Shown here one piece after another: positions 1 through 8,998 of a stretch of 64,000 nt of DNA. Made by a program: the position numbers and the translations under genes. This DNA is from Lachnospiraceae bacterium YSD2013 (GTDB taxonomy: Bacteria > Bacillota > Clostridia > Lachnospirales > Lachnospiraceae). The notes under the pieces were generated by a model. That model did not search any database and had not been told where the DNA came from. It saw only the letters and a list, made by a program, of their open reading frames with translations. The stretch's first letter is position 1; each line of letters starts with the position of its first letter. Location of the stretch: assembly GCA_900100895.1 (NCBI GenBank), contig FMTX01000007.1, forward strand, positions 186,001 to 250,000. Reading direction: 5' to 3'.

Positions 1-523
1 CCTCACGCTGCCCTACACGACTGTTCATATAATTGGCACCACATTTTATTCTTGGCGAAAGATCTTCATCGCTTATTCTTCGCCAAGAAGAAACGCATAC
101 ATTAAGACCCTTTTTATTGTATTCTGCGCTCGTATTACCTCTTGGAATAGGTGCTACAAACATTCCTACGGGTCCTTCTGAACCCCATGAGCCAAAGCCC
201 TCTACAAAAAGCGTCTGCCGAACCGAAAGATTTTCTTTATAATCGTTCGCTTTTACAACGTCAGTTAATGCCTTTTTTAATTCTTCTTTTGTATAAGTAC
301 AATCAATCTGTAATAAATCGGCAGATTGTTGAAGTCTTTTATAGTGGTCGTCTAGTCTAAACGCATATAACTGTCTCTGTTCTTCATTCCAATAACAAGG
401 AATTCCTTCAAACACATTAAGTCCAAACTGAGCCGTCGGAGATAAAACATTTATCCGCGCATCATTAACATGCACCAATTCTCCGTTCAACCATATTAAT
501 CTCTCCGAAACTGCATACTTCAT
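1..523 (-). CDS. Class-IV PLP aminotransferase, branched-chain type (partial, 3' end outside window)
   Basis: Translating the minus strand from the ATG at 523 gives 174 codons open to the window edge, so only the N-terminal half is present. The start has GAGG seven bases upstream. The protein has the class-IV signatures of branched-chain aminotransferases: an NVFEGIPCY segment near residue 38 (family pattern G-x-x-VFEG), and SPRIKCGANYMNS near residue 160, where the Lys corresponds to the PLP-binding Lys of IlvE. The family moves an amino group between glutamate and 2-keto acids. It is the last gene of the polysaccharide operon visible here, 22 bases after a priming sugar transferase and close to a decarboxylase and an aldolase. 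I therefore infer a specialised role in making a decoration rather than housekeeping Ile/Leu/Val synthesis. D-amino-acid transaminase or aminodeoxychorismate lyase are alternatives in the same fold. Confidence 0.85.
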   Translation of the reverse strand, partial: MKYAVSERLIWLNGELVHVNDARINVLSPTAQFGLNVFEGIPCYWNEEQRQLYAFRLDDHYKRLQQSADLLQIDCTYTKEELKKALTDVVKANDYKENLSVRQTLFVEGFGSWGSEGPVGMFVAPIPRGNTSAEYNKKGLNVCVSSWRRISDEDLSPRIKCGANYMNSRVGQRE

Positions 524-545
524 ATAAATACCTCTTTTAATGACA

Positions 546-1247
546 TCAGTCAGGAAGATGTGCCAATCTCTTAACCCTCTCGTCAGCCAATCGTGCTGCC
601 TCTTCATCAGTCATAGAGTCATCCGATTTAATCTCGTATATTTTGTCCCTTTTAAAAACTCTTGTAAAAGACTTAAGCATGATTATGATGTCAACAAATA
701 TGCCAAACTTATTATATAAATCCACATATTCATTGTCATAACCCACTTTCTCATCCCAATCTATATCATTACGACCTTTAACCTGCGCCAGTCCTGTAAG
801 TCCGGCCTTGACTTCGAAACGTTTCTTGTAGCGCTTGTTAAGAGTATCGAAATCCCCCAGTTCATAAGTAACACATGGTCTTGGACCTACGAAACTCATA
901 TCTCCGATTAGTATATTGAATACCTGCGGTAATTCATCAACGCTCGTTTTTCTGAGGAATCTGCCGACCCGTGTAACTCGAGGATCGCCTTCATAATTAA
1001 ACAACCCCTGACCCAATTGCTCGGCATCAACAACCATTGACCGAAATTTCAACATATTGAATATTCTGCCATGAGTAGTCCGTCTTCCCTGCCTAAAAAA
1101 CACAGGTCCTTTTGAATCATTCTTAATAACAGCCGGAATTACTATCCAAACGGGAACAAGAATAATGATTAATAAGGCAGAAATTGTCAAATCGAATAAA
1201 CGCTTTATAAAATTACTTATTATAATCCAAAGTTTTCTAAAACACAT
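546..1247 (-). CDS. Priming sugar-phosphate transferase (bacterial sugar transferase family, short form)
   Basis: This 233-residue protein belongs to the polyprenyl-phosphate hexose-1-phosphate transferase family (PglC/WcaJ C-terminal domain). It has one hydrophobic helix at the N terminus (KRLFDLTISALLII), a KFRSMVVDAE segment, the DELPQVFNIL and DMSFVGPRP catalytic-core motifs, and the KAGLTGLAQVKGR segment. These enzymes transfer a sugar phosphate from a nucleotide sugar to the lipid carrier at the membrane and start repeat-unit synthesis. I chose the ATG at 1247, which overlaps the upstream decarboxylase gene by 11 bases and suggests translational coupling. A TTG at 1268 would add seven residues but has no better ribosome site. 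A second, longer priming transferase lies in the same operon at 12180-13568, so the two may load different sugars or serve different polymers. Confidence 0.9.
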   Translation of the reverse strand: MCFRKLWIIISNFIKRLFDLTISALLIIILVPVWIVIPAVIKNDSKGPVFFRQGRRTTHGRIFNMLKFRSMVVDAEQLGQGLFNYEGDPRVTRVGRFLRKTSVDELPQVFNILIGDMSFVGPRPCVTYELGDFDTLNKRYKKRFEVKAGLTGLAQVKGRNDIDWDEKVGYDNEYVDLYNKFGIFVDIIIMLKSFTRVFKRDKIYEIKSDDSMTDEEAARLADERVKRLAHLPD

Positions 1248-2466
1248 ACGTTGAAAACAAATCCTCAAAAGTCTCTGCGCGTTTTATCAATTCAATTTTA
1301 CCATTTCCGATATCTATCACCGGAACATTTGCAAAAATAAAGGGAGGCTTCATAACCAATGAATATGAACCGCAGTTTTCAAAAACCAGATAGTCCCCGA
1401 CACCAAGGTCGCCATGATATCCTCTGTACAAATAGTCTGACTCAATGCATGTATATCCGGCTATATCCAAATCGTCATAGCGCTTATGTTGCGATGTTGG
1501 TACATGGATAACCTCCATAGGAGGATTAATCCCTAATAAGCTGATATTTTTCTGCGAACCATTTGCTGTTGCAATCGTCTTCTTTTGAACTTGCTTTATC
1601 GTGCCAACTCTGCATACATATCGCATAGAATTGGCAGCAAGCGCTGTTCCCGGTTCTATAACTAACATTGGCTTGTCTGACTCGCTTTGAAATGCGCCTG
1701 CAAATACCTTAGCAGCGCGGCACGCGTAATCTTCATAGCAAGTCTCTGTCACGCCCAGCTGTTCGCGAAGCATCTCAGGCATAGGGCCATATATCCCACC
1801 GCCTAAATCTAACCTTTCAGGTATAATGCCATACTTGCTTTTAGAATAATTGTATATCTTAATCATCCCCTCTGCTCTGGCATTCCAATATTCCGGAGAA
1901 CGCTTAGCAAAATGGGACTGGAAGGAAACAAGTTTTATATTTTCGCATTCAGATATTGTTCTAAGTATGGAATCAAATTCCGATGATTCGACGTCTATAC
2001 CAAATCTTGAAAGAACGCCATCTCCCACCATGTAATTACATCTGATTCCGACGCAAATCGTCTTATCCTTATACTTAGCAGCAATTTCTTTGATATATTC
2101 AAACTCTTCGATTGAATCTATATTTACAGTACCGCCGTTAATTAATAATTCTTCAACACGAAGCTTATCTTTAATTGGGCCGTTCCATATTATTCTTTCG
2201 TACTTAACTCTCGAGTTAAGTGCAATGTCCATTTCCAAATCTGAAACTACTTCTGCAAAACCATTATATCTATCAACGATTTTGACAAGTTTGGGAATGT
2301 AATTGGTTTTGTAAGAATAAGCAATGTTGAAATATGGGTAATACCGCATAAACGCAGCTTGTAAATCGACATAATTCTTTTCAAAAACCTCTGAATCCAG
2401 AAGATAAAAAGAATCTCCGTATTGTTCGGAAAGACAATTAAGAAATTTATCCGAGAAAATCTCCAT
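1237..2466 (-). CDS. Fold-III PLP-dependent decarboxylase (diaminopimelate/ornithine decarboxylase family)
   Basis: This 409-residue protein has the alanine-racemase-like barrel of LysA-type decarboxylases. The YSYKTNYIP segment near residue 50 carries the PLP-binding Lys. DLGGGIYGP near residue 220 is the glycine-rich phosphate-binding loop, and VIEPGTALAA and ENCGSYS are family motifs in the C-terminal half. The family decarboxylates diamino acids or related alpha-amino acids. It sits three bases after an HpcH/HpaI aldolase gene and overlaps the priming transferase gene. Since it is embedded in a glycan operon, I infer it acts on a non-standard amino acid for polymer decoration, as BtrK-type decarboxylases act in specialised pathways, rather than on meso-DAP for lysine. 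The substrate cannot be read from the sequence. Confidence 0.85.
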   Translation of the reverse strand: MEIFSDKFLNCLSEQYGDSFYLLDSEVFEKNYVDLQAAFMRYYPYFNIAYSYKTNYIPKLVKIVDRYNGFAEVVSDLEMDIALNSRVKYERIIWNGPIKDKLRVEELLINGGTVNIDSIEEFEYIKEIAAKYKDKTICVGIRCNYMVGDGVLSRFGIDVESSEFDSILRTISECENIKLVSFQSHFAKRSPEYWNARAEGMIKIYNYSKSKYGIIPERLDLGGGIYGPMPEMLREQLGVTETCYEDYACRAAKVFAGAFQSESDKPMLVIEPGTALAANSMRYVCRVGTIKQVQKKTIATANGSQKNISLLGINPPMEVIHVPTSQHKRYDDLDIAGYTCIESDYLYRGYHGDLGVGDYLVFENCGSYSLVMKPPFIFANVPVIDIGNGKIELIKRAETFEDLFSTYVF

Positions 2467-2468
2467 AT

Positions 2469-3296
2469 CTATTCCTCAATTCTTCTTGCTACAACTTTTT
2501 CAACAGTCTTTACAAAAGCATTTCTATTCTCAAGGAATTGAGAATTGCTATAAGAAATCGCCTTTGCTTCGCAATCTCTTATCTTTTTCATTTCTGCCTC
2601 AAAAATTCTGTCTATATCTGCGTAGTCAGAATATTTGGTAACATCACAAAAAGATCTGGAAAGAATCGCTATAGTGGAACCCAGTCTGTAATGTTCCGAA
2701 ATTACCAGTTCTGCCGGCACATCACCGCATCCGATTCTTGCCACACCGCCAAATCCATATGGAATTCCGGCATCCTTAATCTTGTTGCAAATCCTATCAA
2801 CGGTTCCATTTGCCAACAGTTCAAACATAAACTTAAGCTTATACTGTATATGGAGATCGTTTAAACCTATGTGTATCTCATCAATTCCCTGAAGCTTAAG
2901 AACCTCATCAAGGCAATTTTCTGCACCGACCGTTTCGAGTAACAGGTTGGTCTTTGCGCGCCCATCAACGGCTCGAATAAACTTTTCAACCTCATCGGGG
3001 CAAGTCCACATAGGAAGCATAACAATCTGCGCTCCTGCCTCAATAACGGCTTCAATTTCTTCTTCTGATTGTTCATTCCAAGGATTAACTCTTACCATCA
3101 AATCCGACGTTGTTAAAAGCGGTCGAATCTTTGATAAGTCTTCTATAGAATGATGACTTTTGACAGAATCATAATTCTTTTGTCTCTTTTCTTTACCAAG
3201 AGTCTCAAGATCTATCCATATTCTGTCTACGCCATATTTTTCAGCAATCAGCGCTATATTCTCATTGTTGGTAATATACATCAGCTTAAGCGGCAT
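2469..3296 (-). CDS. HpcH/HpaI aldolase / citrate lyase beta family protein
   Basis: This 275-residue TIM-barrel protein of the phosphoenolpyruvate-binding superfamily shows VDRIWIDLET near residue 25, the acidic segment seen as WIxxDxEH in HpaI-type aldolases. LMVRVNPWN follows near 67, then GAQIVMLPMW near 88, LLLETVGAENCLDEV with the metal-binding Glu near 118, and IHIGLNDL near 142 (family IGPNDL). These enzymes carry out reversible, metal-dependent aldol additions of pyruvate-type enolates, or C-C lyase reactions. Its stop lies three bases before the PLP decarboxylase start and its start overlaps the end of the Gfo/Idh gene by one base, so all are co-translated. The neighbours suggest it builds a 2-keto acid carbon skeleton that is then aminated and decarboxylated. 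This is inference. Confidence 0.85.
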   Translation of the reverse strand: MPLKLMYITNNENIALIAEKYGVDRIWIDLETLGKEKRQKNYDSVKSHHSIEDLSKIRPLLTTSDLMVRVNPWNEQSEEEIEAVIEAGAQIVMLPMWTCPDEVEKFIRAVDGRAKTNLLLETVGAENCLDEVLKLQGIDEIHIGLNDLHIQYKLKFMFELLANGTVDRICNKIKDAGIPYGFGGVARIGCGDVPAELVISEHYRLGSTIAILSRSFCDVTKYSDYADIDRIFEAEMKKIRDCEAKAISYSNSQFLENRNAFVKTVEKVVARRIEE

Positions 3297-4372
3297 TAAA
3301 ATTCACCCTTCATGTCAATACTTGCAAAATCTTTAAGAGGTAGCTTAACCGGCTGCCCTGTTTTCTGGCTCTTATATATCGCGAGCACAAGTTCAAGAGC
3401 ATTCCTTCCTGCGTGAGCGTCTACATAAGGTGCTCTGTCATTCTCTATAGCATCCATAACATCTGCGAAAAGAGATGTATGGCCATTTCCATATACGTTG
3501 CTGGTCGCTTCCTTCAATCCCTTATTGTCGGCGTCAGCATCGGTTTCATCAGCAAAGTCCCATACGTCAATGTTGTTGGTAGAAGTACCGCCAATCTTAA
3601 CAGTGCCGTTCTCGCCAAAAATGTATAAGGTTTCTTCGAGGTTCTTGGGGTATACATTCGTAGTACCCTCGATAGTTGCAATAGCACCGTTTTTGAACTT
3701 AACCACGGCCATTCCTATATCTTCAGCCTCGAGATAGTGGTGAAACTGCTGTCTGGTCTGTCCGTATACCTCTTCTATTTCGTCGCCGAAAGTCCAACGA
3801 AGTAAATCTATTCCATGGATGCACTGGTTCATAAGTGCACCACCGTCTTGCGCCCAAGTGCCTCTCCAAGGAGCTTGTGTATAATAGTCTTGATTTCTGT
3901 TCCATCTAACATGAATAGATCCATGCGAAAGCTTGCCAAATCTTCCTGCTTCAAGTGCGACACGCATTTTCTGAACCGCTACATTGAATCTATTCTGATG
4001 GCACGCAGATACCTTAACGTGTCTTTCCTCTGAAAGCTTAATAATCTTGTCCGCGTCGGCGAGCGACATTGCCATCGGCTTCTCTATAATCACGTTAATG
4101 CCTTTATCGATACAATAAAGAGCTATCTCCGCATGAATTCCGCTCTCTGTGGCAATACTGATAAGTTGAAGGTCCGAATGTTCTTCAATCATCTTCTTGT
4201 AATCGGTATATCTTCCGATTGATTCGTCCTTATTTAATCCGTGTTTTTCAAGTACTGCCTCCATATGTGAGCGCTCAATGTCGCAAACCGCAACAATTTC
4301 AAGCTTGTTATTTACGGCTGCTTTGATGTGATTGGTAGAAATTCTTCCACATCCAATTAATGCATATTTCAT
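3296..4372 (-). CDS. Gfo/Idh/MocA family NAD(P)-dependent oxidoreductase
   Basis: This 358-residue protein opens with a Rossmann fingerprint (LIGCGRISTNHI, then AVCDIE). It has the EKPMAMSLADAD motif near residue 95, whose Lys is the family's catalytic residue, and a GGALMNQCIHGIDLLRW segment near 180 with the conserved His/Asp of the C-terminal domain. The length is usual for the family. Such enzymes oxidise or reduce sugar or inositol hydroxyls, often as nucleotide-sugar 3- or 6-dehydrogenases (WlbA/KijD10-like) in surface polysaccharide loci. It is the first gene of the four-gene metabolic block at the end of the operon, 57 bases after the SGNH gene. The substrate is unknown. It may feed a keto-sugar to an aminotransferase or an aldehyde to the aldolase. 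Confidence 0.88.
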   Translation of the reverse strand: MKYALIGCGRISTNHIKAAVNNKLEIVAVCDIERSHMEAVLEKHGLNKDESIGRYTDYKKMIEEHSDLQLISIATESGIHAEIALYCIDKGINVIIEKPMAMSLADADKIIKLSEERHVKVSACHQNRFNVAVQKMRVALEAGRFGKLSHGSIHVRWNRNQDYYTQAPWRGTWAQDGGALMNQCIHGIDLLRWTFGDEIEEVYGQTRQQFHHYLEAEDIGMAVVKFKNGAIATIEGTTNVYPKNLEETLYIFGENGTVKIGGTSTNNIDVWDFADETDADADNKGLKEATSNVYGNGHTSLFADVMDAIENDRAPYVDAHAGRNALELVLAIYKSQKTGQPVKLPLKDFASIDMKGEF

Positions 4373-4429
4373 TTCAATTCTTCTTTCTAATATTTATTAT
4401 TCTTTATAATTACTATCAGTCTTATAACC

Positions 4430-6088
4430 CTATCTACCCAAAAAAGTGCGTTGCATTCTTTTTGCTATATCCTCTCCTAGTACAAACGCGCCCGCTTCTC
4501 GCGTATGCAACCCATCAACCAAATACATATCTGTATTATCCTTATTGATGGGGCCCTTGCTGTACAAATCGTAGTACGCAACCTGCTCTGCTGAGCTAAG
4601 CTTCTCAAGGACTTTAATATACTCAGGCAGTGTCCTTCCTCCCTCAGCATATGGTATTTTACCGCCCCTATTCATTTCTATCATATAAGGTGACATCACA
4701 ATTATTGATGCCTGCGGATATGCCTTCTTAAGCGACTCTATTCCATAGCGCATTGAGTTGGTAAATGTGTCATCGGCGGAGAATACTACCTTGACAACAC
4801 CGTCATCCTCGCCGGAATCCTCTGCATCAGCCGTAGTCTCCACAATATCGTCCTCCGTAATCGGCACATTACTAAAGTAATCGTTCATGCCGTACAAAAT
4901 CACGAAGACTACGTCGTCGCCTTCCTTATAGTCAGCCGAAAACCGCTTGGCCTCGCGTTGGTATCTCGATTCAAAGTCCATAGCAGACTTCATCGCAGTA
5001 GCGTTAGCTATTCCTGTGAAGCCGTATTTGTCTATGGCGGAGGCGCAGGTGCCGCTGATGGCGAAGTTGTAACATTCGGCGCCGGTCATGCGTTTAACTA
5101 CGCCGGAGATGCAGGCGGAATCGAGCTTGACGAAGTCAAACAGGCTGTCGCCCATAAAGACTATCTTCTTGCCTGATAAGTCGCAGACGTTGTAGTCGCC
5201 GTTCTTTTCCTTGCGGATGTATTTGTCGATAGCGCCTTTCTTTTGCTTAAGTTCGGGCGCGTTGACTTCGTATTCTTCGTATGCGTACAGGTATAGGTAC
5301 GCGGTGGACATTACTTCATCGGTGAAGCGCTCGGGAGACGCGTAATTGTAGTCATTGGCCACGAGCCACTCCTGGTCGCCGAGATATCGGACGACTACGT
5401 TGGGGCACCAATGCAGGTACATGAGGAACACGTACCAGCGGTCCATGATTTCATTATACTCTTCGACGGGAAGAGATGCCCAGTAGGATACGGGACGAGC
5501 CGGAAGGAATAATTCGAAAGATACCTTCGGGTAATCATTGAACAGCTGCAATATCTCGCTGTGAATGTATTCTTCAAACTGTTGCGGCTCCTCGTCGTAG
5601 AATACCGCTTCCTTGTAGTTATTCTCAAGTATGTACGGATCGATGTTAATATAAACGTGGTTTAACTCGTTACCGGACTCAACGATATATCCGAGATACT
5701 CTCTAAGTTCCATCGGAGTCTTGTACTCATACTTTGTATAAATCATTGACTGCCCGAATAGGCTCGGATACGTGCTTTCATCCAGCGCATCGATGTTCCA
5801 CATGCTGATGTGCGCGGCACCGTACTGCTCGGCAACACATCTCGTATAATCGGCCTCCCTCTTCTCGACGTCCAGACATCTTAACGCAAACTTCTCGTCG
5901 GCAAAAGAAGAAAACTTCTGAAGCCTCGCATCGTAGGCTTCGTTGTAATTTATCGTTTCTTTTAACGCTGCTTCATGTCGCTCATCTGCCCGTAGCTTCT
6001 GGTTGATGAGCACTATCGCAACCACGATAATCAGCACTGCCAAAAAAGCCGAGGCAGACTTGATTATCCTAGAACTGCTCTTGTCCAT
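4430..6088 (-). CDS. Membrane-anchored SGNH/GDSL-type esterase with a large N-terminal domain
   Basis: The 552-residue protein starts with a single hydrophobic segment (about residues 10-28), so it should be anchored with the bulk outside the membrane. The C-terminal third is an SGNH hydrolase: a GDSLFDF block I near residue 313, an ISGTCAS segment, YGMNDYF near 400 (block III Asn), and DGLH near 525 (block V Asp/His). The N-terminal 280 residues are not obviously similar to anything I can name, but their length and position recall two-domain acetyltransferase/esterases of polysaccharide systems (AlgX- or DltD-like). The gene lies two bases after the CapD gene. I infer O-acyl transfer to, or removal from, the exported polymer. 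Confidence 0.75.
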   Translation of the reverse strand: MDKSSSRIIKSASAFLAVLIIVVAIVLINQKLRADERHEAALKETINYNEAYDARLQKFSSFADEKFALRCLDVEKREADYTRCVAEQYGAAHISMWNIDALDESTYPSLFGQSMIYTKYEYKTPMELREYLGYIVESGNELNHVYINIDPYILENNYKEAVFYDEEPQQFEEYIHSEILQLFNDYPKVSFELFLPARPVSYWASLPVEEYNEIMDRWYVFLMYLHWCPNVVVRYLGDQEWLVANDYNYASPERFTDEVMSTAYLYLYAYEEYEVNAPELKQKKGAIDKYIRKEKNGDYNVCDLSGKKIVFMGDSLFDFVKLDSACISGVVKRMTGAECYNFAISGTCASAIDKYGFTGIANATAMKSAMDFESRYQREAKRFSADYKEGDDVVFVILYGMNDYFSNVPITEDDIVETTADAEDSGEDDGVVKVVFSADDTFTNSMRYGIESLKKAYPQASIIVMSPYMIEMNRGGKIPYAEGGRTLPEYIKVLEKLSSAEQVAYYDLYSKGPINKDNTDMYLVDGLHTREAGAFVLGEDIAKRMQRTFLGR

Positions 6089-6089
6089 T

Positions 6090-7988
6090 TTAGTTCGTAA
6101 CGCTTTCCCTATACTTGTATGTCGTAACTATCTCGCTAACCGCTTTCTTAACCTGCTCGGGATGCTCTTCGCTGATTTCCTTAAGCTCGCCGAGCTTGCT
6201 CATGAACTCGTCTTTATTGAATTCTATGGGCTTTCCGATGTGAATGAGGGCGTTGGCGGTGTCCTTAAGACCCTCCTCGTCCATCAAAAGTTCTTCGTAC
6301 ATTTTCTCACCCGGACGCAATCCTGTAAAGACAATTTCTATATCCTCGCCTACCCTGAAGCCCGAGAGCTTAATAAGGTTCTCCGCAAGGTCCAGTATCT
6401 TCACGGGTTCACCCATATCGAGCACGAATATCTCGCCACCCTTAGCGTACGCACCAGCCTGCAAAATAAGGGATACCGCTTCCGGAATGGTCATGAAATA
6501 TCTGATAATGTTAGGGTCTGTAACCGTAACGGGGCCTCCTGCCATAATCTGCTTCTTGAAAAGCGGGATTACGGAGCCGTTGGAGCCAAGCACATTACCG
6601 AATCGAACAGCCACAAAATCGGTCTTGGACTGCTCGTTCATCATCTGAACTACCATCTCACACATACGCTTGGATGCGCCCATGATGTTGGTAGGGTTAA
6701 CTGCCTTATCGGTGGATACGAGCACGAACTTCTTAACACCGTACTTGTCTGCAGCCTTGGCAGTCTTATAAGTACCGAATACGTTGTTCTTGATAGCCTC
6801 ACCGGGGCTGTCTTCCATAAGCGGCACATGCTTATGCGCAGCCGCATGGTATACGATATCGGGTCTGTATTCGTCAAATATCTGGTCTATACGTTCTTCG
6901 TTACGAACCGACGCTATCAGCACTACAAGGTCAAGCTTGGGGAACTTGCTCTTAAGCTCCTGCTGAATGTCGTACGCGTTATTTTCATAGATATCTACGA
7001 TAATAAGACGCTTCGGATTGTGAGCCGCAAGCTGTCTGCAGAGCTCGCTACCGATAGAACCGCCGCCACCGGTTACAAGGACAGTCTTGCCCTCGATGTA
7101 ACCGATTATCTCGTCTACATTAATCTTAACAGGCTCTCTGCCGAGAAGGTCCTCAATCTCGACCTCACGAAGCTGTGAGATGCTAACATCGCCGTTGATA
7201 AGCTGGTAAATACCGGGAACCATCTGGATTGTACATCCGGTTTCCTTACATATCTCAACAATCTTCTTAATCTCGCTTCTCGGAGCACTGGGAATCGCTA
7301 TAATTATTTCATCAATACTATAAGTCTGTACCGCTTCAGGAATAGCCTCTCGACCACCTACAATCGGTATGCCGCGCATCGACTTACCCTGGCAACCTCT
7401 GTTGTCATCGATAAGACAGCATACATTCATAGTAAGATATGAGCTGACTTCTATTTCTTTTAAAATAGAGTTACCTGCCGAGCCCGCGCCTACAATCATG
7501 ATATTCTTACGATTATCGCCGAATCTGAGCGAAAGCTGACGTGATCTGAGAATTCTCAGGAATCTGTACGAAAAACGTATTCCCGCCGCACCGATACCAA
7601 GAATCGTAACGTAGAAGAGATAGTAACTTCTCGGCACTCTCACCCCGAATCCGAGGAACACCGCGAGCTGCAATATACCCTCAAGTACTACCGCAATCGC
7701 AACCTTAATAAGTTCATTGGCGCTCGCATATCTCCACACGCTCTGATACAGCTTGCACAGCCAGAAAATCACCAGCGTCGACACTATATCAAAGGGCAGC
7801 ATGTGCACAGCATTGGACAAGAAATTCTTGTCAATCGTCTGGAACGAAAAGTCATATCTCATCCACAACGCGCACACCGCAGCAAAAGCAACTATAAACG
7901 CATCCGCCACTGCCAGCGCAATAGCCCTCTCTATCCACTTTTTGTCTTTGGAAAAATAAACCGTTCTGCTAAATACTTTATTCTTCAT
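6090..7988 (-). CDS. CapD/FlaA1-family membrane nucleotide-sugar dehydratase (UDP-GlcNAc 4,6-dehydratase type)
   Basis: This 632-residue protein has the long architecture of PglF/WbpM/CapD. About four transmembrane helices (residues 20-150) are followed by a first Rossmann domain with a GAGSAG motif near 170 and a catalytic SDR domain. That domain shows TGGGGSIGSEL near 305 (cofactor binding), STDKAVNP near 420, and NIMGASKR, where the usual SDR Tyr is replaced by Met, as is normal in this subfamily. These enzymes convert UDP-GlcNAc to a 4-keto-6-deoxy sugar, the entry to bacillosamine, QuiNAc or FucNAc. It starts nine bases after the GT2 gene with AGGAAA upstream. The product is probably the initiating sugar for one of the priming transferases. 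No matching PLP aminotransferase of the DegT family is present in the window. Confidence 0.92.
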   Translation of the reverse strand: MKNKVFSRTVYFSKDKKWIERAIALAVADAFIVAFAAVCALWMRYDFSFQTIDKNFLSNAVHMLPFDIVSTLVIFWLCKLYQSVWRYASANELIKVAIAVVLEGILQLAVFLGFGVRVPRSYYLFYVTILGIGAAGIRFSYRFLRILRSRQLSLRFGDNRKNIMIVGAGSAGNSILKEIEVSSYLTMNVCCLIDDNRGCQGKSMRGIPIVGGREAIPEAVQTYSIDEIIIAIPSAPRSEIKKIVEICKETGCTIQMVPGIYQLINGDVSISQLREVEIEDLLGREPVKINVDEIIGYIEGKTVLVTGGGGSIGSELCRQLAAHNPKRLIIVDIYENNAYDIQQELKSKFPKLDLVVLIASVRNEERIDQIFDEYRPDIVYHAAAHKHVPLMEDSPGEAIKNNVFGTYKTAKAADKYGVKKFVLVSTDKAVNPTNIMGASKRMCEMVVQMMNEQSKTDFVAVRFGNVLGSNGSVIPLFKKQIMAGGPVTVTDPNIIRYFMTIPEAVSLILQAGAYAKGGEIFVLDMGEPVKILDLAENLIKLSGFRVGEDIEIVFTGLRPGEKMYEELLMDEEGLKDTANALIHIGKPIEFNKDEFMSKLGELKEISEEHPEQVKKAVSEIVTTYKYRESVTN

Positions 7989-7996
7989 AAAATTTC

Positions 7997-8998
7997 CTAA
8001 ATATGTTTAATCCACGCATGCAGCTTCCTGACACCCTTAGGCGCCACAGCGAAAAGCGTGAGATAGATTTTATTCATAAACGTCAGATACTCGTTGCCAA
8101 GCATCGCTCCGAAATGTTTCCTAACATAAGCCACACACTCCGGGTACCCCGCATAGTCCTTGCGCATAAGCGCAATCGGTATGTGAAGCAGATACTCAAG
8201 CCTTTGGAACAGCGCGAATCGAAGCGCCACCGGCTTAAGTTCCGGCATATCCGCCGCGACAATTGATTCTACCAAATCTGCATTGTCTACGCAATCTTGG
8301 AACACGCGTGAGAAATCGTTCTTGTCCTTCTTACGCGAATTACTGCCCTCGCGGTAGAACACATGGTACTTATACCCCGGAAGGCTCACGACGCCGTCGC
8401 AATCCTTAAGCATCTGAATCAACAGGTGAAAGTCCTCGTTAAGCTTTCCCTCAGGAAATCCGCGCCCCTCAAACAGTCTCGCCGCCGTAACCTTCGTGCA
8501 GAATGAGCAATCGCCCACATGCATTATCAGGCTCTTAAAGAACTCACGGCTGTCTATAAACGTCTCCGTTGCCGGAGGCGTACATATATCAGGCATCACA
8601 TTGCCCTCAACATCAATCTCATTGCGCCCTATCTGCACAATCGCCGGCACCACTGACCCAAAGCCCTTTGCCCTCTCGACAGGCTCCATAAGCTTCTCAA
8701 GAAAATCCGGCTCTACATAATCATCGCTGTCGATGAAAGAATAATACTCTCCGCCCGCAATCTTTATCGCCGCATTTCTCGCACTCGACGACCCGCCGTT
8801 AGGCTTATGAATCACCTTAACTCGCGCATCCGCCGCCGCATACTTGTCGGCAATCGCACCGCTTCCGTCAGTCGATCCATCGTCCGAAAGAATCAGCTCA
8901 AAATTCGTGTACGTCTGATTCAATATCGAAGTTATGCACTTGTCCAAGCAGTCCTCGATATTGTAAATCGGAACTATCACACTGACAAAAGTACTCAT
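7997..8998 (-). CDS. Glycosyltransferase family 2 (333 aa)
   Basis: The protein opens with the GT2 (GT-A fold) signature: VSVIVPIYNIEDCLDKCI, then ELILSDDGSTDGS, and YYSFIDSDDYVEPD with the metal-binding DxD near residue 97. The catalytic region around EDFHLLIQML follows near 185. It should transfer one sugar from a nucleotide donor to the lipid-linked repeat unit on the cytoplasmic face. Its ATG overlaps the stop of the upstream GT4 gene as ATGA, which indicates translational coupling. Donor and linkage cannot be deduced. The C-terminal 100 residues are amphipathic and may associate with the membrane. Confidence 0.9.
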   Translation of the reverse strand: MSTFVSVIVPIYNIEDCLDKCITSILNQTYTNFELILSDDGSTDGSGAIADKYAAADARVKVIHKPNGGSSSARNAAIKIAGGEYYSFIDSDDYVEPDFLEKLMEPVERAKGFGSVVPAIVQIGRNEIDVEGNVMPDICTPPATETFIDSREFFKSLIMHVGDCSFCTKVTAARLFEGRGFPEGKLNEDFHLLIQMLKDCDGVVSLPGYKYHVFYREGSNSRKKDKNDFSRVFQDCVDNADLVESIVAADMPELKPVALRFALFQRLEYLLHIPIALMRKDYAGYPECVAYVRKHFGAMLGNEYLTFMNKIYLTLFAVAPKGVRKLHAWIKHI

